64,000 bases of DNA from Nonomuraea dietziae (GTDB lineage Bacteria; Actinomycetota; Actinomycetes; Streptosporangiales; Streptosporangiaceae): contig NZ_JACIBV010000001.1 of the NCBI RefSeq assembly GCF_014195505.1, forward strand, positions 992,001 through 1,056,000, in the 5' to 3' direction. How positions within the stretch are numbered: the first letter of the stretch is position 1; every line of letters starts with the position of its first letter. Below, piece by piece: positions 35,571 to 44,752 of the stretch. Made by a program: the position numbers and the translations under genes. The notes beneath the pieces are model-generated. The model saw only the letters and a list, made by a program, of their open reading frames with translations, had not been told where the DNA came from and did no database searches.

Positions 35571-36500
35571 TCAGAGATCGTCCTTCGTCAGGCAGCTCAC
35601 GATGAAACTGGTCTGCCCCAGTCCTTGGTAGGGGGAGGTGAGCTCCACCTTGAAGTAGCCGGTCTCCGACCGGGTCGTGCTGTACCAGCTGGTGATGGTC
35701 TTGTCCTGGGCTCCCGATGAGGTGAACGAAGTGTTGCCGCCGCCGAGGTACACCCACTGGTTGCTGGTCGCGTTGCTCCTGCGGTACCACCGGTAGCCGA
35801 CCGAGGCAGGGCCGTTGGTCACCGTGAGCTTCGCGCTGAGCGCGAACACGGCGGGCTGGTTGATGGCGCATTCCCCTTCGTCCGCGCGTTCCTTGCTCAC
35901 ATCGGACACCGACGACTTCACGCAGACTGTGTCATACGCCGCGGCGTGGGTCTCGGCGATGTTGGCGGGCTCGACGACCCTCAGACGCATCGTGCCCTTC
36001 AGACTGGTCGTGCTGAAGAAGTTGTTGGTGACCGTCCTGCTGCCGGGCGCGTCGAACGTCACGGAGACGGGCTCAGGACCGGGCCAGGGCACATTCTGGC
36101 TGTTGACCCACACGTACTTCACGGTCGTCGGTTCGGAGACCGTGATCATCGCTGAGACCGTGTGCCGCAGCCCGTACGCCGTCTCGTCACACGGACCGGT
36201 GTAGGCCGCCGGAGCAAGCTGCATCTGCGACGCGATCACCTCCGGGTTCACCGTCGGGGTCACCGTCGGGGTCACCGTCGGGGTCACCGTCGGGTTCACC
36301 GTCGGGGTCACCGTCGGGGTCACGGTCGGACTCGCGGTCGGGGTCACCGTCGGGCTCGGCGTCGGACTCGCGGTCGGGGTCACGGGGCGGATGACCATGC
36401 CCGATTGTTGCGTGATCGCCGCCTGTACAGACCCGGGCAGCAGTGCCGCCAGCAGCACGGCGGCCGCCACCAGCGGCAGGAGAAATGCTGAAGACCTCAC
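35571..36500 (-). CDS. Secreted protein with (TVTP)n linker
   Basis: 309-residue exported protein. The signal peptide SSAFLLPLVAAAVLLAALLP ends near QAA. A low-complexity Thr/Val/Pro linker of about 50 residues (TPTVTPTVTPTVNPTV) follows. The rest is two beta-rich halves, each with aromatic-rich strands and paired Cys (TVKYVWVNSQNVPWPGPEPV and ASVGYRWYRRSNATSNQWVY). The halves look like internal repeats of an Ig/fibronectin-like fold. GTG at 36500 follows AAAGG. Function unknown, possibly a cell-wall-linked or adhesive protein. Confidence 0.7.
   Translation of the reverse strand: MRSSAFLLPLVAAAVLLAALLPGSVQAAITQQSGMVIRPVTPTASPTPSPTVTPTASPTVTPTVTPTVNPTVTPTVTPTVTPTVNPEVIASQMQLAPAAYTGPCDETAYGLRHTVSAMITVSEPTTVKYVWVNSQNVPWPGPEPVSVTFDAPGSRTVTNNFFSTTSLKGTMRLRVVEPANIAETHAAAYDTVCVKSSVSDVSKERADEGECAINQPAVFALSAKLTVTNGPASVGYRWYRRSNATSNQWVYLGGGNTSFTSSGAQDKTITSWYSTTRSETGYFKVELTSPYQGLGQTSFIVSCLTKDDL
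36240..36385. repeat. 12-bp minisatellite in the (TVTP)n region
   Basis: CGTCGGGGTCAC repeats with small changes for about eleven units, coding for VTPT. The tract can expand or contract without breaking the frame, so linker length probably varies between strains. Confidence 0.75.
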
Positions 36501-36674
36501 ATCACGCCTTTCGTGATCGGAAGAGGCGCATGGTTCCCGACCCAAGTGGGAAGCGACCTGTGGTTTGCTGCAATGGCTGCTGGGAGCCCTCGACGGTCGG
36601 GTCGGCTCCCATGGCGCTGGGACAGCGCCCAAATACTGCCGTTGCCCGCTGTCCGGGCGGCGAACAGGCGGGCT

Positions 36675-37328
36675 TCAGCGGCGTGGTAGGGCCAGACCGG
36701 GGCGGAGGGCGAGCAGCACGCCGAGCGTGGCGTAACCGAGGAGAAGGTGTCCGCCGCCGACCCAGCGCGCCCCGTCCTCGCCGCCCAGTATGAGCGCCGG
36801 CATGGTCACCACGAACCAGCTTTCTGCGATCAGCGGCCACCAGCGCAGCGGTCCGCTCCATCGCCCGGCCACCGCCAGCTTCACGCCGATGACCATCATG
36901 CCGAGCATGGACAGCGGCCAGAACACATCGAGGATGCCCATGGCCAGGTGATCCTGGGCGGACTCGGGCAGCAGGCCGTTCAGCAGCGACCACAAGGTGG
37001 CCAGCCCGAGCAGCACAAGCTCGACTTTGAGTATGGCCAGCGAGACGCGCGAGTCGCCCGTGGCCCGGGTCCGGATCTGGACGGCGATCAGGGCGAAGAC
37101 GCCGAGTTGGAAGGCGACCCCGGTCAGGCTGCCGATGCGCTCCTCCACTCCGTCGTTGACGGTGCCGAAGAGAAAGATGCTGGTGGCCCAGGCGAGGGTG
37201 CCCGCGGTGAGCGCGAGGCCAAGCCGGCGCACGGTGGCGGGCGTGATGAGCTCGCTGGCGATCGGCCGGTCGTGCTGAGAGACGTCGGTCCTGGCCGTGG
37301 CCGGGGTTGTGGTGAGCTGTGGATCCAT
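36675..37328 (-). CDS. Hypothetical six-helix membrane protein
   Basis: 217-residue membrane protein. Hydrophobic segments begin near residues 38, 68, 103, 140, 165 and 190. A polar N-terminus (MDPQLTTTPATARTDVSQHD) and GGEDGARWVGGGHLLLGYAT near the end are visible. I recognise no family. It is divergent from the histidine kinase at 37460 with a 131-bp gap, so it could be a target of that system. Confidence 0.65.
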   Translation of the reverse strand: MDPQLTTTPATARTDVSQHDRPIASELITPATVRRLGLALTAGTLAWATSIFLFGTVNDGVEERIGSLTGVAFQLGVFALIAVQIRTRATGDSRVSLAILKVELVLLGLATLWSLLNGLLPESAQDHLAMGILDVFWPLSMLGMMVIGVKLAVAGRWSGPLRWWPLIAESWFVVTMPALILGGEDGARWVGGGHLLLGYATLGVLLALRPGLALPRR

Positions 37329-37459
37329 GGGGTTCCTTTCTGCGTGCTGGCATCAGGGTCCTGGCCGGCAGACCCGGGCGGGCAGAGTCAGGTGTCCCGG
37401 TTCGTCCCGGGACTGGTATCCCAGGCTCATAGGGACACTTCTGGGATGTAATACGTGGC

Positions 37460-39499
37460 ATGACAGGAAGGGGACGCGCCGGGCTGCCGCTCGTGCTGGC
37501 CGTCGCAGCACTGGCCATCGCCCTGGTGACGGCGGCTTTGGACGCGCGGGCGGCCGGCGTGCCGATCCCGGAGGCGGCGCAGCTGGACCCGGGATGGCCC
37601 GCGGCGCTGTCGGGGCTGGCGATGCTCGTGCCCGGCGTTCTGCTGTTGCGCATGCTGCCGCGCCATGCGGTGGCGTGGGTGCTGACCGGCTTCGGGTTGC
37701 TGGTGCTGGCCGACGGGATGGCGTCCAGCTGGGCGGCCTACGCCCTCTACGTCGCGCCTGGGGCGCCGGGTGCCTCGGCCGCCTACTGGTTCTACGCGCG
37801 TTTCGGTGCGACGCTGCTGCTTGCCCTGCCGGTGCTGATCCTGCTGTTCCCTGATGGGCGGCTGCCTTCGGGCCGGGTCTGGCGGCCGCTGGCGATGACG
37901 AGTCTGGCGTTGACGGGGCTGCTGCCGGCGCTGCTGGTCATCGCGCCCATGGAGGCGATGACACGCTTTCACGGTGTTGCGTTGCCACCCGAGATCGCCC
38001 GCCTGAGCCTGGACCCGCTGGCGGTGCGGCTGCCGTACACCTTCTGGGAGAGCGCGCTGCAGGTGGCCTACGCCTCGATCCTGGTGAGCATGCTCGTGCC
38101 GTTCGCGGTGGCCGTGCGGCGGTACCGGGCGGCCGATCCGGAGGGGCGGGCCCAGATCAAGTGGCTGATGTGGGCGGCGCTGGTGGACACGGCCGTGCTG
38201 CTGTTGCCGCTGCGCGTGCCGCCGCAGGTGCCGTCGGTGCTGATGGGCCTGACGATCGCGCTCACTTCGGCGGCGGTCGTCGTGGCGGTCGCCAAGTACC
38301 GGCTCTACGATGTCGACCGGCTGCTGTCGGCCACGGTGGCCTACGGCGTGCTGGCCGTGCTGGTGGTGGCGGTGGACGTGGCGGTGTTCGCGGCGGCGGG
38401 CAGTGTGCTGGGCGAGCGTGACTCGGCGCTGGCGGCGATCGGGATTGTCGCGGTGCTGTACGCGCCGTTGCGCGGCTGGTTGTGGCGCGGGGCGCGGCGG
38501 CTCGCCCGCGGCGGCGGGCACGACCCCTACGCCGCGGTCTCGACGCTGGCCGAGCGGCTGGAGCTGGCCACCGACCCCGGTGAGCAACTGCTCGCGGTCG
38601 CCTCGACGCTCTCCGAGGCGTTCCGGCTGGCCTACGTGCGGGTGGAGATCGAACGCCCGAACGGCGAGCGCGCCGTGGTCGAGCGCGGCACGCCGCGCGG
38701 CCCGTCGGTGTCGCTGCCGGTGGCCTACCGGGGCGAGGTGGTAGGGCGGCTGATGCTATGCCGCGCCGATTTGAGCGAGCGCGACCAGCGGCTGCTGGGC
38801 GACCTCGTACGGCAGGCCGCCGCGGCGGCGCGGGCCACCGAGCTCAGCGCCGACCTGCAGCGCATCCGCGCCCGCCTGGTGCTGGCCCGCGAGGAGGAAC
38901 GCCGTCGGCTCCGCCGTGACCTGCACGACGGGTTCGGCCCGAGCCTCGGCGCGCTGCGGCTGCGCATCGAGGCGGCACGCAACCTGGCGGCCACCGCGCC
39001 CGCCCAGGCCGACCGGCTGCTGGAACAGACGGCCGCCGACATCGGCGACGTACTGGCGGACGTGCGCAGGCTGGTGCACGATCTGCGCCCACCCGCCCTC
39101 GACGAGCTCGGCATCCTGCGCGCCATCGAGCAGCAGGCCGGTCGATTCCGCTCGGCCGCGCTCGACATCCGCGTCAGCGGCGACGGCCCGCTGGACGCGC
39201 TGCCGGCGGCGGTGGAGGTGGCGGCCTACCGTATCGTGTCCGAGGCGTTGGCCAACGTGGTCAAGCATGCGGGCGCGGCGCGCTGCGACATCACCCTCAG
39301 CGTGCGGGACAGGAGACTCGAGGTGGCGGTACGCGACGACGGCGGCGGCATCGGCCCCGACGTGCCGGCCGGAGTCGGCATGCTGTCGCTCCGCGAACGC
39401 GCGGCCGAGCTCGGCGGCGACTGCCAGGTCAGCTGCCCGCCCGGAGCCGGTACCCTCATCGCCGCGCGACTGCCGATCCAGGAAGCAGACAGTGCCTGA
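37460..39499 (+). CDS. Sensor histidine kinase with N-terminal membrane domain and GAF-like region
   Basis: 679-residue sensor kinase of the NarL-partner class. Eight or nine hydrophobic helices fill the first ~340 residues. A soluble region of 150 residues (DPYAAVSTLAERLELATDPG) with a GAF-like fold precedes the HisKA_3 H-box: EEERRRLRRDLHDGFGPSLG. The ATPase domain has YRIVSEALANVVKHAGAARC, VRDDGGGIGP and GVGMLSLRERAAELGG. It overlaps the response regulator start by 8 bp. Confidence 0.94.
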   Translation: MTGRGRAGLPLVLAVAALAIALVTAALDARAAGVPIPEAAQLDPGWPAALSGLAMLVPGVLLLRMLPRHAVAWVLTGFGLLVLADGMASSWAAYALYVAPGAPGASAAYWFYARFGATLLLALPVLILLFPDGRLPSGRVWRPLAMTSLALTGLLPALLVIAPMEAMTRFHGVALPPEIARLSLDPLAVRLPYTFWESALQVAYASILVSMLVPFAVAVRRYRAADPEGRAQIKWLMWAALVDTAVLLLPLRVPPQVPSVLMGLTIALTSAAVVVAVAKYRLYDVDRLLSATVAYGVLAVLVVAVDVAVFAAAGSVLGERDSALAAIGIVAVLYAPLRGWLWRGARRLARGGGHDPYAAVSTLAERLELATDPGEQLLAVASTLSEAFRLAYVRVEIERPNGERAVVERGTPRGPSVSLPVAYRGEVVGRLMLCRADLSERDQRLLGDLVRQAAAAARATELSADLQRIRARLVLAREEERRRLRRDLHDGFGPSLGALRLRIEAARNLAATAPAQADRLLEQTAADIGDVLADVRRLVHDLRPPALDELGILRAIEQQAGRFRSAALDIRVSGDGPLDALPAAVEVAAYRIVSEALANVVKHAGAARCDITLSVRDRRLEVAVRDDGGGIGPDVPAGVGMLSLRERAAELGGDCQVSCPPGAGTLIAARLPIQEADSA

Positions 39500-40142
39500 A
39501 AAGACGATCCGCGTGCTGGTGGCCGACGATCATCCCGTCTACCGCGAGGGGCTCGCGGTGCTGCTCGGCTCGATCCCCGGCATCGAGGTGGCCGGGACGG
39601 CCGCCGACGGCGGGCGGGCCGTCGAACGTGCCGCGGACCTGCAGCCCGATGTGGCGGTGATGGACGTGCGGATGCCGGGGCTCGACGGCATCGAGGCCAC
39701 CAGGCGGATCGTCGCCGACAGCCCCCACATCAGCGTCGTGGTGCTGACCATGTCGGAGGAGGACGCCACACTGTTCGCCGCCGTGCAGGCGGGCGCCCGC
39801 GGCTACCTGCTCAAGGGTGCGGGGCAGGATGAGATCGTGCGCGCCATCACGGCTGTGGCCCACGGCGAGGCGATCTTCGGGCCGGCCATCGCGCTGCGCG
39901 TGGCCGAGTTCTTCCAGGGTGCCGCGTCCGCCGACGACCCAGTGTTCCCACAGCTGACACCGCGCGAACGGGAGATCCTGTCCATGGTGGCGGCTGGCAG
40001 GTCCAACACGCAGATCGCCTCGGCCCTGCAGCTGTCGCCGAAGACAGTACGCAACAACGTCTCCAACATCTTCGCCAAGCTGCACGTCGCCGACCGCGCC
40101 GAGGCCATCGTCCGCGCCCGCGACGCCGGCCTCGGCCGCTGA
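39492..40142 (+). CDS. NarL/LuxR-family response regulator
   Basis: 216-residue DNA-binding regulator. Receiver: VLVADDHPVYREGLAVLLGS, phosphoacceptor Asp in DVAVMDVRMPGLDG, switch residue in VVLTMSE, Lys in YLLKGAG. LuxR HTH: LTPREREILSMVAAGRSNTQ then KTVRNNVSNIFAKLHV. GTG at 39492 overlaps the kinase stop, confirming a cognate pair. It is separate from the first two-component system at 10 kb and differs throughout. Confidence 0.95.
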   Translation: MPEKTIRVLVADDHPVYREGLAVLLGSIPGIEVAGTAADGGRAVERAADLQPDVAVMDVRMPGLDGIEATRRIVADSPHISVVVLTMSEEDATLFAAVQAGARGYLLKGAGQDEIVRAITAVAHGEAIFGPAIALRVAEFFQGAASADDPVFPQLTPREREILSMVAAGRSNTQIASALQLSPKTVRNNVSNIFAKLHVADRAEAIVRARDAGLGR

Positions 40143-40359
40143 CCTCACCCGGGGCGGCGCGGTGCGACCAGCCCGGATTCGCGCTGGGGCCCCTCGGGGC
40201 TCGCGCGAGCAGCCGGAAGTAACCGCTGTGATCACTGCACTGTGCGTGTTCGCGGCACCTGGGGTGAGGTGTAGTCCGCGGGCGCTTGTCCGTCTTGGGG
40301 TCGGGGTCGGTCGCGGCGGGCCGCGCGCCTTCGTAAGAGTGGGCGGCGGCGGGCTGCCG

Positions 40360-40737
40360 TCAGGACGTGGCCAGGCGGGCTCGCACCTGGTCGATCAGCG
40401 GAGCCAGGTGCCGGCCCGCGGCCTGCGCTGCTTGCTCGCCATCACCGCCGGCGATGGCGGCGAGCAGTTCCTCATGCTCGCGCGTGCCGACGTCGGACAA
40501 CCGGGGGTCCGCGGTGGCCTGGCTCATCCCGGCGGCGACCACAGAGGAGATAGCCCGGTACAGGTCGATGAGCAACTTGTTGTGGGAAGCGTCCACCAGG
40601 GCGAGGTGGAAGTCGATCGCCCGCGCGACGCGGTCCTGGATGGTGCCCTCGTCGGGACCGCCGGCCAGGTCCGCCAGCCGTACCAGGTCGTCCGGCGTGT
40701 GCCGGGATCCGCTGGCGCGTACGGGTCGGGGCGCCAT
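40360..40737 (-). pseudogene. FCD effector domain of a GntR/FadR regulator, N-terminus lost
   Basis: The 125-residue frame is mostly the FCD domain: QDRVARAIDFHLALVDASHN, KLLIDLYRAISSVVAAGMSQ, EHEELLAAIAGGDGEQAAQA and a His-rich end GRHLAPLIDQV. FCD domains bind a metal and a carboxylate ligand through conserved His. The N-terminal winged helix is missing, because IS5-type sequence starts within the codons for MAPRPV. The gene is therefore truncated by an insertion. Confidence 0.72.
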
Positions 40738-40931
40738 GGCGGGATGTACCGGAGTGCTACGGCTCCTGGCAGGCGGTCTACAGCCTGTTTCGCCGCTGGC
40801 AACGGGCCGGCCTCTGGCAGCAGGTCCTCCCCCGGCTGCCGTCCAGGATCCTCGCGCTGACCACCGTGATCTGGCACAACGACAAGACCAGCCAGCCGAT
40901 CACACGATCCCTGATCGCCTACGACCGCTGA
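40726..40931 (+). pseudogene. IS5-family transposase remnant with internal deletion
   Basis: PWRDVPECYGSWQAVYSLFR, RWQRAGLWQQVLPRL, then a jump to LALTTVIWHNDKTSQPITRS, LIAYDR. The first part is the DUF4096 N-terminal motif and the second the transposase C-terminus; the DDE core between is gone. It cuts the FCD gene at its left end. Confidence 0.7.
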
Positions 40932-40949
40932 ACGTGGCCAGACCGCTGG

Positions 40950-41025
40950 ACTCATTCATCCAGGCGGCGGTACTTGTCGTGGTCGTAGCCGCGGTCGGCG
41001 AGCACCGCATCAGGCCGTCGGAGGC
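40950..41025 (-). pseudogene. IS5-family transposase remnant
   Basis: Minus-strand DALLADRGYDHDKYRRL-like tract, corresponding to the LADRGYDHDRYRRL of the element at 26.8 kb. Twenty-odd residues only. Confidence 0.65.
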
Positions 41026-41146
41026 GTCGCCCTTACCGCGTCAGGTGCGCCGAGATCCCTGCCAACGGCCACAAAGGCTTCGCAGTGACTTGACCCATTG
41101 TGTGACATTAAGGAGATCTTGCCAGCAAACGCTAAGGTAAGATCTT

Positions 41147-42904
41147 GTGCAATCGCTCACGCCGGAAGATTTACGTCAGATCGGCCCCTATCGGCTCGCT
41201 GGTGTACTGGGGCGGGGTGGTCAGGGAACGGTTTACCTGGGCCAGGGGCCGTCCAACGAACAGGTCGCGGTCAAGGTGTTACACGCTGGAGCCGCGACGG
41301 ATGAGAACGCGCGCCGCCGGTTCCTACGCGAAGCCGAGGCGGCTCGCCAGGTTGCTCCGTTCTGCACGGCGCGCGTGCTGGACACGGGTCTGGTGGGCGG
41401 CCGGCCATACATCGTCAGTGAACACATCCCAGGCCCTTCGCTCGACCTGCTGGTCAGGACCGAGGGTCCGCGTTCGGGCAGCGGGCTGGAGCGGCTCGCG
41501 GTGACCACGCTCACCGCGCTGGCGGCCATCCACCGGGCCGGGATAGTCCACCGTGACTTCAAGCCGCACAACGTGATCATGGGGCCTGAGGGACCCGTGG
41601 TGATCGATTTCGGGATTGCCAGGGTGACCGCCCAGACGGCCACGCACAGCGTGGTGGGCACCCCCGTCTACATGGCGCCGGAGCAGTTCGGCGGGGCGCC
41701 GATCACCCCGGCGGCCGACCTGTTCAGCTGGGCGACCTCCATGATCTACGCGGCCACCGGGCAGCAGGTCTTCAGCGGAGACACCTTTCCGGTGATCATG
41801 CACGCCATCCTGACTCGCGAACCCGACCTGTCGGCTGTTCCGCAGGAGCTACGCCCGGCGCTGGGGGCCTGTCTGGCCAAGGACCCCGCGGCCCGGCCGA
41901 GCGCCGCCGCCCTGCTGCGCCGCCTGACGGGCGACGAGGCTCCCGCCCCACTCGCGCGGTGGCCCACGGCGCACGCCACGATGGGCATGTCAGAGGCCGA
42001 GCAACTCACTCTCCGCCCGCACCTGTCGACGCAGGAGAATCGGCCTGCCGGCTGGGCGCAGCCGCCTGGGCAGCCTGGATGGGGCGTCCCTCCCCAGCCT
42101 CCGCCCAGCGGCCGCGGCCGGTCGAAGAAGATCGGCCTCGCCGTCGGCGCTGGAGCAGTTGCCCTGGTGCTGGCCGTGGTGGGCGTGCGGGCCGTAGTCA
42201 AGAACGCGGTCCGGGGAGCGCTGTCGAGCGGTCAGTCCTCCACCTCCCAGCCCGTCTCCACCTACTCCCCCGAACCGAGCCCTTCCGACACACCTTCGCA
42301 GACGCCTTCTCAGACAGCTTCGGAGGAGCCGACCGAGGAGTCGTTCAATCCCGCGGACCTCAACAAGGAGAGCACCGACCCGACCCCGATCACGGCCGAC
42401 GCCCTGCTTCCGCAGTCCTTCACGAGCGCCAAGGGGGTGCGTTTCAGCCGCAAGGCGTTTGGGGTGGAGGACTGCCCGAGCCCGTGGCCCGACGCCAGAG
42501 TCAAGTCCGCCCTCCGCAAGGCACGCTGCGACGACATGGCGGTGGGTGCCTATATCAGCTCGGGCGCTCCGAACGGGCGCATCATGGTAACCGTCTGGGT
42601 CGTTCCGCTGAAGGACTCGGGCAGGGCCGGCACCGCGTACTCGAGGCTCAAGAACGTCTATGTGCAGGACTGGGGGATCCGGTGCCCCCAGACTGGGCCG
42701 GGATCGACCGGCATCTGCTTCACCTCGAACTGGTGGAACGTGCAGTTGTACTCGTGGACCGGGCAGACCGGCCGATATGTGATCCGTACCCTGGCCGTCT
42801 ACACGAACCTCACCAGAGACTCCAGCGCGACGAAGTGGCTCAAGGACGCCTCGCATGCGGCGTTCAAGGAGTCAGGCCCCATGGTCTACCAGGACGGACA
42901 GTGA
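41147..42904 (+). CDS. Transmembrane Ser/Thr protein kinase
   Basis: Hanks-type kinase of 585 residues. The N-lobe has the Gly loop GRGGQGTVY, VAVKVLHAGAATDENARRRF and Glu64. The catalytic loop is HRDFKPHNVIM, with Phe in place of the usual Leu; DFGIAR, then VVGTPVYMAPEQFGG for the activation and P+1 loops. A Pro-rich linker precedes one TM helix (KIGLAVGAGAVALVLAVVGV). The ~200-residue outside domain (SFTSAKGVRFSRKAFGVEDC) is not PASTA; it contains Cys pairs and is unrecognised. GTG 41147 is the only sensible start. Confidence 0.92.
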   Translation: MQSLTPEDLRQIGPYRLAGVLGRGGQGTVYLGQGPSNEQVAVKVLHAGAATDENARRRFLREAEAARQVAPFCTARVLDTGLVGGRPYIVSEHIPGPSLDLLVRTEGPRSGSGLERLAVTTLTALAAIHRAGIVHRDFKPHNVIMGPEGPVVIDFGIARVTAQTATHSVVGTPVYMAPEQFGGAPITPAADLFSWATSMIYAATGQQVFSGDTFPVIMHAILTREPDLSAVPQELRPALGACLAKDPAARPSAAALLRRLTGDEAPAPLARWPTAHATMGMSEAEQLTLRPHLSTQENRPAGWAQPPGQPGWGVPPQPPPSGRGRSKKIGLAVGAGAVALVLAVVGVRAVVKNAVRGALSSGQSSTSQPVSTYSPEPSPSDTPSQTPSQTASEEPTEESFNPADLNKESTDPTPITADALLPQSFTSAKGVRFSRKAFGVEDCPSPWPDARVKSALRKARCDDMAVGAYISSGAPNGRIMVTVWVVPLKDSGRAGTAYSRLKNVYVQDWGIRCPQTGPGSTGICFTSNWWNVQLYSWTGQTGRYVIRTLAVYTNLTRDSSATKWLKDASHAAFKESGPMVYQDGQ

Positions 42905-43210
42905 TCGGACGGCGTGGGGCCGGAACCCGGCCAGCGCCTCACGTCCCACCGGTGTCGATGGCCACGCTCCACCACCAACCGATATGCCAGCTCAACCAGC
43001 CGATGGTGGGAACCGGGACGGGATCGGGCTCGGTCTCCGTCCAGTCGGGCACCCATGTTCCGCGGGCCACGTTGGAGGAGTGGGACAGCCGCGCCGCCGG
43101 AAAGGCGCATGAGCCGATTCTGGTGATGATCTCGCCGATACGGTGACCGTCGTGGGCGCTGCGGGCACCGTTCACCAGATCAAGGTCACCCTGCGCGAGG
43201 TTCACCCTGG
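42905..43210. other. Intergenic region with no gene
   Basis: Between the kinase stop and the converging DedA gene. No supportable frame or hairpin was found. Confidence 0.4.
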
Positions 43211-43837
43211 TTACGGCGATGTCTTCGCTTTCGCGCGCCTGCGCCGTATCAGGCTCACCACCACGACGAGCACGGCCAGGGCGCCGAGCAGGATCCATGA
43301 CGCGCGTCCCAGCAGCCGCTCCAGGTGGGCGGCGGAGGCACCCGCGAACGCGCCCAGGCTCACGTATAACGCCGACCACAGCAGCGATCCCGCCAGCGAG
43401 GCGGGCAGGAAGCGCCCGTACCGTACCTGGGCGGCGCCGGCCGCGGCCGGCGTGAGTGTGCGCACTATGGGGATCAGCCGGGTGATGAACACGGCCGCCG
43501 CGCCGTACCGGTGCAGTGCCGCTGTGGCGCGGTCCCAGTGCCGCACGCCGAGCCGCCGCACCACCGCCAGCTCGCGCATCCGCTCGCCGTAGCGGCGGCC
43601 CAGCAGGTAGCCGACGTGATCACCTGCTGTGACGCCCAGGGCGACGAGCAGGAGCATGACGGCGAACCGCACGGGCGTGGCGGCGGCGGCTCCGAGTAGC
43701 AGCACGCCCGTTTCCCCGGGAAAGATCGACCCGACGCCCAGGCCGGACTCGGCGAACGCCATGAGCCCGGCCACCGCCCCCACCACAGGGAAGGGTACAT
43801 CGCTGATCGCCCGAACGACCTCCGTAATGAAGTCCAC
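43211..43837 (-). CDS. DedA-family (SNARE-associated) membrane protein
   Basis: 208-residue membrane protein, of the DedA/Tvp38 superfamily that includes undecaprenyl-phosphate flippases. Motifs are FAESGLGVGSIFPGETGVLL (the E...G...PGE motif), GDHVGYLLGRRYGER and RLIPIVRTLTPAAAGAAQVR, the conserved family motif (F-x-R-x-x-P-x-x-R). GTG start at 43837 after GGGTGGCGGG. The upstream open frame is probably not translated. Confidence 0.88.
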   Translation of the reverse strand: MDFITEVVRAISDVPFPVVGAVAGLMAFAESGLGVGSIFPGETGVLLLGAAAATPVRFAVMLLLVALGVTAGDHVGYLLGRRYGERMRELAVVRRLGVRHWDRATAALHRYGAAAVFITRLIPIVRTLTPAAAGAAQVRYGRFLPASLAGSLLWSALYVSLGAFAGASAAHLERLLGRASWILLGALAVLVVVVSLIRRRRAKAKTSP

Positions 43838-43939
43838 CCCGCCACCCCCGTTGATTCGCCGAACATCCTTGATCGCCGCTGTCGGGCACCACTCGAGCCA
43901 GGTTGCGATCAAGAAATGGCCGCTGGCGCATCCGCGGTT

Positions 43940-44163
43940 CCACCTTGACTTCCCCCGACCAGCAGAACCCGGTGGAACGCTGGTTCACCGAGCTGACGAC
44001 CAAGCAGATACGACGCGGAGTCCACAAGACGGTACACGTGCTAGAAAAGGACGTCCGCACCTGGATGCTCTTGACACGGGGACCCAAGCCCTTCGTCTGG
44101 ACCAAAAACCGCCGAAGAGATCCTCGACGCTCTCGCGTCTTGTGTCGACGTATTTCCGACTAA
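43940..44163 (+). pseudogene. C-terminal fragment of an IS630-family transposase
   Basis: NPVERWFTELTTKQIRRGVH, KTVHVLEKDVRTWMLLTRGP, KPFVWTK, and after a one-base shift at about 44105 TAEEILDALASCVDVFP. This is the DDE-E (VERWF) tail of IS630 transposases. Everything before it is missing. Confidence 0.82.
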
Positions 44164-44279
44164 GGACACGAGCAGCCCGGCGAACGTCGGCGTCGGCTTC
44201 CCTCACTGTGCCGGGAGTGCCCGTCGCAGCGGCTCGTCCGGCAGCGCCGTGCGGTCGATACCGATGGTGTCGAGGGCCT

Positions 44280-44638
44280 GAACGTCTGGCCCGGTCAAGC
44301 TCCCCGTACGTGGCGATCTTGTATTCGACCGCTGTGAGGGAAAGGGTCAGCTCACGGATCCGGCGGCGGGTGGTGTCGCGATGGTCGACCAGCACATCGA
44401 GCCGCTCGGGCACCGTGTCCCCTCCGGCGTCGACGAGCGAGATGTAGTGCTGCAGGTCACGCATCGGCATACCGGACAGCAGAATCCGGGTAAGGAACAC
44501 CGGTCGCCGAACCGCTTCGGCGTCGTGGACGTGATGACCGTTGCCGTCGCGGGCCACCTCGACCAGCCCGGCCCGCACGTATTAGCGCAGCGTGTGGGGT
44601 GAGATGTCGAGGAGAGCGGCGACCTCGGCGATCGTCAT
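44280..44638 (-). pseudogene. MerR-family regulator with an in-frame stop in the DNA-binding helix
   Basis: MTIAEVAALLDISPHTLR, then TAA, then YVRAGLVEVARDGNGHHVHD, AEAVRRPVFLTRILLSGMPM and VDHRDTTRRRIRELTLSLTA. MerR N-termini read LRYY at this point, so the tyrosine codon TAC or TAT has become TAA (44582-44584). The effector-helix part ends in VEYKIATYGELDRAR. A fusion or readthrough product would be needed for function. No target operon identified; the neighbouring SDR gene is on the same strand upstream. Confidence 0.72.
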
Positions 44639-44752
44639 CGTCCCGGGTAGGTCGGCCAGATCGGCGAGGCGGGCCTCGACCGACTCGGACCGTCGTCCCC
44701 AAGCGCTTCGAGCGCCCTGGTCATCAGATCGTCGGTGGCCATGACCACGAGC

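Noticed and set aside
36240..36385. 12-bp repeats taken for iterons or a replication origin
   Set aside because: They lie in frame in a secreted protein and encode a TVTP linker.
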